Below are positions 7,466 to 10,581 of a stretch of DNA of 10,581 bases, one piece after another. This DNA is from Strigomonas culicis. Taxonomy: Eukaryota > Euglenozoa > Kinetoplastea > Trypanosomatida > Trypanosomatidae. A model generated the notes under the pieces. That model saw nothing but the letters and a program-made list of their open reading frames with translations, had not been told where the DNA came from and made no database searches. Position 1 is the stretch's first letter; each line of letters begins with the position of its first letter. The translations under genes were made by a program, and so were the position numbers. The DNA lies in the NCBI GenBank assembly GCA_000482145.1, contig AUXH01000646.1, positions 1 to 10,581 of the forward strand, in the 5' to 3' direction.

Positions 7466-7555
7466 CTCTTTTCTCCGTTCCTTCTTCTCGTTATTGTCCT
7501 TCATTGTGTTGCGTCCCCCATGCTCACACCGTGGGACGCCACCTTACACCGATAG
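7466..7555 (+). promoter_or_regulatory. Polypyrimidine tract and candidate trans-splice acceptor for methyltransferase gene
   Basis: A C/T-rich stretch at about 7466-7519 is followed by its first AG at 7554-7555, 44 bases before the start at 7600. A second AG is at 7560-7561. Earlier T/C runs lead to AGs at 7403-7404 and 7439-7440; their use would retain the uORF at 7520-7555 in the mRNA. Confidence 0.5.
7520..7555 (+). other. Short upstream reading frame (11 codons), conditional on splice site
   Basis: ATG at 7520 starts MLTPWDATLHR and stops with TAG at 7553-7555, 44 bases before the main ATG. It is the only ATG between 7404 and 7600. It is present in the mRNA only if an acceptor upstream of 7520 is used. 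Confidence 0.3.
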
Positions 7556-7599
7556 CATTAGCACATCGCCACCCACACCACTACTAGGAAAGCAAGCGC

Positions 7600-9084
7600 A
7601 TGCCGCAGCCGTTTATCAGTCGGTCGGTTGCCTGCGCGCGGCGCTGCCTCGCTACAAGGTCCGAGGAGGCGTATGCGCGACCGCTTGTATTTGGCAGCAC
7701 GGCCACGCGCTGCTACACAGCCGGGCGCTGCGTCCGTCTCTCGTCGTCCGCTGTGTTGTTGGCCCCGTCATCCGCGGTGGCGGTGAGCGCCGCCCTGCGC
7801 ACCGCCCGCCGCGCGCAGAGCCAGAGTCCCGCGCAGCGGCTAAGCATGGTGGCGCGGAGGTCCGATGACCCGGAGGAGGACGACGAGCCCACCGCGGACA
7901 GTGAGCAGCTGGAGCGGCTGGAGGAGGAAGAGCAGGAGGCAAAGATTATCGAGTTCAGCGAGGAGGAGGCCCGGCGGCTCGAGCGTAGTTTTCAGCGGCC
8001 GACCGTCTCGCGGACGTACCTGGACGACACAGACCGCCACCGCCTGTGTAAGATGATTTACAAACGGTTCTACCGGGAGCTGACGACCGCGGCGAACAAG
8101 GAGGCGATGCAGTACCAGGCGAGCCTCGAGGTGACCTGGATCGAGGAATGGGCGGAGAGCACCATCCGGAAGGATTATGAGACAAAAGGAAAACACAGTG
8201 AAATAGGCAGTATTGACTTCATTGGCAAGGTGCGCCGACTGATCAAGCGGTCGGTGCTGGAGCGCGTGGACTTTGCGAAGCCGCTCTCGTACATCATCGG
8301 CGTGCAGCCCTTCTACGGCTGCGATATTGTGTGCCGGCCGCCGCTGCTGTGCCCGCGGCCGGAGACCGAGATGTGGACGCACTGGCTTTGCCACAACTAC
8401 CTCCGCAAGGCGCGGTCGCCGCCGCAGCCGCTGCGGGTGCTCGACATGTGCTGCGGCACGGGCTGCATCGGCGTGGCGATCGCGAAGCACGTGCCGACCG
8501 CGCACGTGACGGCGGTCGATTTGCTGCCCGCCGCGGTCGCGACGGCGCGCGAGAACGCGGCGAAGAACGGTGTCCCGCCGGACCGCTTCGATGCGCAGCA
8601 GAGCGACATGTTCGAGCTCTTTTTCGACCCCGCGACGAAGGGCGACTACCCGGCGTCCGCGGTCGGCGATGGAGCCGCCGGCGCGGTCCAGACGCCGTCT
8701 GTGCCGGTCATTGCCGACGCGCACAGGGGGACCTTTGACGTCCTGGTCTCCAACCCTCCGTACGTGCTGCCGGAGCAGTACGTGGTGCTGCCGCTCTCCA
8801 TCTTGGACTGGGAGTCCAAGACGGCCCTCGTCGGCGACGACTGCCGCGAACGCAAGCAGTACCTCTACTTCAAGGAGTTGTGCGAGTACGGGCGCGTGCT
8901 GCTGAAGCCGAAGCACGCGCGGCACCCGGCGCTGCAGGAAGCGCCGAACATCGCGATTGAGGTTGGACTGCAGGCGCACGTCGTCGCGTCCATCATGGAG
9001 AAGTCGGGGTGGTTTGAAAATGTGGAGGTGCACCTGGACTATGCTCAGCAGGAGCGATGGGTGACCGCCTCCTCCAAGCATTGA
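7600..9084 (+). CDS. Mitochondrial HemK/PrmC-type release-factor glutamine methyltransferase (HEMK1/MTQ1-like)
   Basis: A 494-residue protein; the family methylates the GGQ glutamine of class I peptide release factors using S-adenosylmethionine. The first ~82 residues are rich in Arg, Ala and Ser with only two acidic residues, as in a mitochondrial leader; an internal ATG at 7846 (residue 83) would drop it. PrmC features in order: a helical N-terminal domain, PLSYIIGVQPFYG (228-240), RPETE (253-257), SAM-binding motif I VLDMCCGTGCIG (280-291), acidic AVDLLP downstream, the catalytic NPPY at 385-388, then DWESKTALVGDD and a C-terminal strand. It is longer than bacterial PrmC (~280) because of the leader, a loop at 192-205 with unusual codons, and an insert before NPPY. 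NPPY also occurs in other N-methyltransferases, but the RPETE and PLSYIIG segments are specific to HemK/PrmC. The mitochondrial release factor is the expected substrate. Confidence 0.87.
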   Translation: MPQPFISRSVACARRCLATRSEEAYARPLVFGSTATRCYTAGRCVRLSSSAVLLAPSSAVAVSAALRTARRAQSQSPAQRLSMVARRSDDPEEDDEPTADSEQLERLEEEEQEAKIIEFSEEEARRLERSFQRPTVSRTYLDDTDRHRLCKMIYKRFYRELTTAANKEAMQYQASLEVTWIEEWAESTIRKDYETKGKHSEIGSIDFIGKVRRLIKRSVLERVDFAKPLSYIIGVQPFYGCDIVCRPPLLCPRPETEMWTHWLCHNYLRKARSPPQPLRVLDMCCGTGCIGVAIAKHVPTAHVTAVDLLPAAVATARENAAKNGVPPDRFDAQQSDMFELFFDPATKGDYPASAVGDGAAGAVQTPSVPVIADAHRGTFDVLVSNPPYVLPEQYVVLPLSILDWESKTALVGDDCRERKQYLYFKELCEYGRVLLKPKHARHPALQEAPNIAIEVGLQAHVVASIMEKSGWFENVEVHLDYAQQERWVTASSKH

Positions 9085-9140
9085 ATGCCGAAGGCACGCA
9101 CCCGTACCTTCACACACACTCACACTCCGACACGTTCGTA

Positions 9141-9160
9141 ATATATATATATATATATAT
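9141..9160. repeat. (AT)10 microsatellite
   Basis: Ten perfect AT units in the 3' UTR of the methyltransferase gene. Likely length-variable between strains. Confidence 0.95.
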
Positions 9161-9310
9161 TTATGCACACCTTAATGAAAACGTTCCTTTTTGTTTTCTT
9201 TTTTCACTTTTCCTTAACCACACCTTAGAACTGATGTGGTGCAGCACACGTTCTATTGATCTGTGCTTTTTTCCCCCTGATTCAGATATGTAGAGACTCT
9301 CGTGCGGAGC

Positions 9311-9395
9311 TCTTTTTTTCATCTCTTCCTTCTTCCTCCGACTACTTCTCTTTGCCTTACCCCCCTCCTTTTTTTTTTCTCCTCCTCTCTCCTAG
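9311..9395 (+). promoter_or_regulatory. Long polypyrimidine tract and trans-splice acceptor for CFAP298 gene
   Basis: About 80 bases of nearly pure C/T are interrupted by few purines and lead to TAG with AG at 9394-9395, 32 bases before the ATG at 9428. The remaining 5' UTR is also pyrimidine-rich. The upstream frame running open from 9302 is this tract translated and is not coding. Confidence 0.6.
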
Positions 9396-9427
9396 CTCTT
9401 CTTATCTCTTTCTCTTCTTTCTTCACC

Positions 9428-10225
9428 ATGGTGCTCATAGAGTGCAAGCGGCTGCCCAAGGAGGAGTACAGCAAGGACTACGACTGCTTTATCCTGTCTC
9501 TGCCCGGCGCCACAAACGTCGGGGAGGCGACCGACACGGTGCAGCGGGTGCAAAACAAGCGTGTGCGGCTGCAGTGGATGGCCGCCGCCGCGAAGCAGCT
9601 CGCGAAGGACTCGTGCCCCGAGGACCAGCAGCACCACCTCCTCGGCCCCATCGACGACACGGAGCGCACGCTGTCGCTGGAGCGCGCCGAGAAGCGGCAG
9701 GCGTGCACCGAGGCGGAGCTCGACGAGCTCATTAGCGCCTTCAAGGGCGGCGTCATGATTCTCTTCCCCGGCGAGTGCAGCGGCGCGGATGCGTGCCAGC
9801 GGCTCACGAAGATCCTTGACGACGACAGTGCGAACGACACGGAGAAGTCCAAGGCGCACCGCATCCTTAGCATCATCGACGACGGGGCCGTCAACGATAA
9901 GACGCTGGAGGGACCCGCGACCATGTGGTGGAGCAACAAGCCGCTCGTGCGCGACGCGGACCTCACCAAGTACGTCGGCAGGAACGAGAAGACGAAGATC
10001 ACAGTGAAGCTGACGAGCGAGGGCGCCGGTGCGCCTCCGCGGGAGCCGGCGGTCGACGCCAAGACGCAAGCAGCGCTCATGTCGCACTACTACCGGAAAC
10101 AGGAGGAGATGAAGAAGGTGATCGAGGACGAGGACATCTCCTACTCCAATAGCGAATGGGCGAACCCACGAGGGCTGAAGAAGCAGTTGATGGACATGGA
10201 CGGCATCAAGTACCGCCCTAGCTAA
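9428..10225 (+). CDS. CFAP298: CFAP298 (C21orf59/Kurly) homologue, axonemal dynein assembly factor
   Basis: A 265-residue protein; human CFAP298 has 290. The match runs end to end: MVLIECKR at the N-terminus (human MVLLHVKR), ELDELISAFKGGVMILFP at 98-114 (human DALDQLRGAVMIVYP), MWWSNKPL around 166-173 (human LWWAAKEL), YVGRNEKTKI at 182-191 (human YVGKNEKTKI), GAGAPPREP at 199-207, the HYYRKQEEMKK helix, then SYSNSEWANPRGLK and a final IKYRPS (human IKWRPR). In animals and algae this cytoplasmic protein is needed for outer/inner dynein arm assembly and cilium polarity; defects cause primary ciliary dyskinesia. A role in building the motile trypanosomatid flagellum is expected. The ATG at 9428 is chosen because the N-terminal MVL matches the family and the upstream sequence is the splice tract. 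Confidence 0.93.
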   Translation: MVLIECKRLPKEEYSKDYDCFILSLPGATNVGEATDTVQRVQNKRVRLQWMAAAAKQLAKDSCPEDQQHHLLGPIDDTERTLSLERAEKRQACTEAELDELISAFKGGVMILFPGECSGADACQRLTKILDDDSANDTEKSKAHRILSIIDDGAVNDKTLEGPATMWWSNKPLVRDADLTKYVGRNEKTKITVKLTSEGAGAPPREPAVDAKTQAALMSHYYRKQEEMKKVIEDEDISYSNSEWANPRGLKKQLMDMDGIKYRPS

Positions 10226-10404
10226 GAAGGATAAGGGCAGAAGGATAGAAGAGAGAAAAAAAAATACACCTTCCGCCGCCTTCGTAAGCCGCGCCGCATA
10301 CACACACATATATATATTTAGCTTATCATCATCATTATTATTATCAGTCCAATCTTTTTGAATAGAGTTAAACACATGAAAAGAGAGAGACTGCTGTATC
10401 ATTT

Positions 10405-10420
10405 GGGATGTATACATCCC
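10405..10420. repeat. Perfect 16-base palindrome
   Basis: GGGATGTATACATCCC equals its own reverse complement. As RNA it can fold as a 6-bp stem (GGGATG/CATCCC) with a TATA loop. It lies 180 bases after the CFAP298 stop. Confidence 0.9.
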
Positions 10421-10431
10421 GACGTACAAAA

Positions 10432-10455
10432 AACAACAACAACAACAACAACAAC
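10432..10455 (+). repeat. (AAC)8 microsatellite
   Basis: Eight perfect AAC units on the + strand (CAA-type repeat) in the presumed CFAP298 3' UTR. Confidence 0.95.
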
Positions 10456-10548
10456 AAAACATAGACATTTACGCTGTACAATACACCCCTGAGTAACGAT
10501 GGAGTTTTACTATCCCTTTGTTTTTCTTCTACCTCTTCTTGCTATCAT

Positions 10549-10550
<2 letters not shown>

Positions 10551-10581
<31 letters not shown>
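10551..10581 (+). repeat. (CT)n tract running off the window
   Basis: At least 15 perfect CT units, preceded by another C/T-rich stretch from about 10510. It reaches the window end, so its full length is unknown. It probably serves as the polypyrimidine tract of the next gene's splice region. Confidence 0.9.

Larger units (their letters stand above)
7162..7599 (+). other. Spacer between DNAJC9-like and methyltransferase genes
   Basis: This is 438 bases with T-runs at 7194-7207, 7299-7307 and 7377-7389 and a short TA/CA-rich patch near 7275-7294. No credible gene. Several pyrimidine runs with following AGs lie in the last 230 bases. An ATG at 7520 opens an 11-codon uORF that stops at 7555. 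Confidence 0.6.
9085..9427 (+). other. Spacer between methyltransferase and CFAP298 genes
   Basis: This is 343 bases with a perfect (AT)10 tract at 9141-9160 and several T/C runs: 9182-9215, 9267-9278 followed by CAG at 9283-9285, and the dominant run 9311-9393. No credible gene. Confidence 0.6.
10226..10581 (+). other. 3' UTR/spacer after CFAP298, rich in simple repeats
   Basis: This is 356 bases up to the window edge. It holds an A-run (10256-10264), short TA and TCA/TTA repeats (10307-10347), a perfect 16-base palindrome, an (AAC)8 tract and a terminal CT tract. No credible gene is seen; the next gene should begin beyond the window. Confidence 0.6.

Noticed and set aside
8173..8214. Cis-intron at the AT-rich island of the methyltransferase
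   Set aside because: The frame is open throughout, there is no convincing GT...AG pair with a branch region, and cis-introns are very rare in trypanosomatids.
9302..9427. 42-residue hydrophobic extension of CFAP298, which looks like a membrane anchor
   Set aside because: It is the splice tract read as Phe/Leu/Ser codons. The family begins with MVL at 9428.
1..10581. The seven genes as a functional operon or new system
   Set aside because: Co-orientation is the normal polycistronic arrangement in trypanosomatids and does not imply shared function. The products fall into unrelated, recognisable families.

Overview
The window reads as nuclear DNA from a trypanosomatid protozoan (kinetoplastid flagellate). 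All seven supported protein genes lie on the + strand and none has an intron. They are GC-rich at third codon positions and are separated by AT-rich spacers of 342 to 821 bases. Each spacer between genes ends in one or more long pyrimidine runs followed by an AG shortly before the next ATG. This is the layout expected of a polycistronic transcription unit whose mRNAs are resolved by spliced-leader trans-splicing and polyadenylation. The genus cannot be fixed from this stretch; the T-run-rich, AT-rich spacers suggest something other than Leishmania itself, but that is only an impression.

Left to right: (1) the C-terminal part of a bacterial-type (type I, AnsA-like) L-asparaginase, cut by the window start (1-591); (2) a regulator-of-microtubule-dynamics (RMDN)-like TPR protein (993-1859); (3) mitochondrial intermediate peptidase, an M3 zinc oligopeptidase (2487-4547), with one ambiguous base that is silent; (4) a small protein with an Ala-rich mitochondrial-type leader, probably kinetoplastid-restricted and possibly a respiratory-complex subunit (5369-5848); (5) a J-domain protein matching the histone co-chaperone DNAJC9 along its whole length (6364-7161); (6) a mitochondrial HemK/PrmC-type release-factor glutamine methyltransferase (7600-9084); (7) CFAP298/C21orf59 (Kurly), an axonemal-dynein assembly factor (9428-10225). 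The last 356 bases are 3' UTR and spacer with several simple repeats, ending in a CT tract that probably belongs to the next gene.

The genes do not form one pathway, which is normal for trypanosomatid transcription units. Three products (3, 4, 6) look mitochondrial, one is flagellar (7), one is probably nuclear (5) and two are probably cytosolic or membrane-associated (1, 2). I see no mobile element, CRISPR array, tRNA, rRNA or supported minus-strand gene, and no clear evidence of a new multi-gene system. The points most worth a second look are the full-length DNAJC9 match, an AT-rich codon island plus an insertion in the methyltransferase, a possible splice-site-dependent uORF in front of it, the unassigned 159-residue mitochondrial protein, and a perfect 16-base palindrome in the last spacer.
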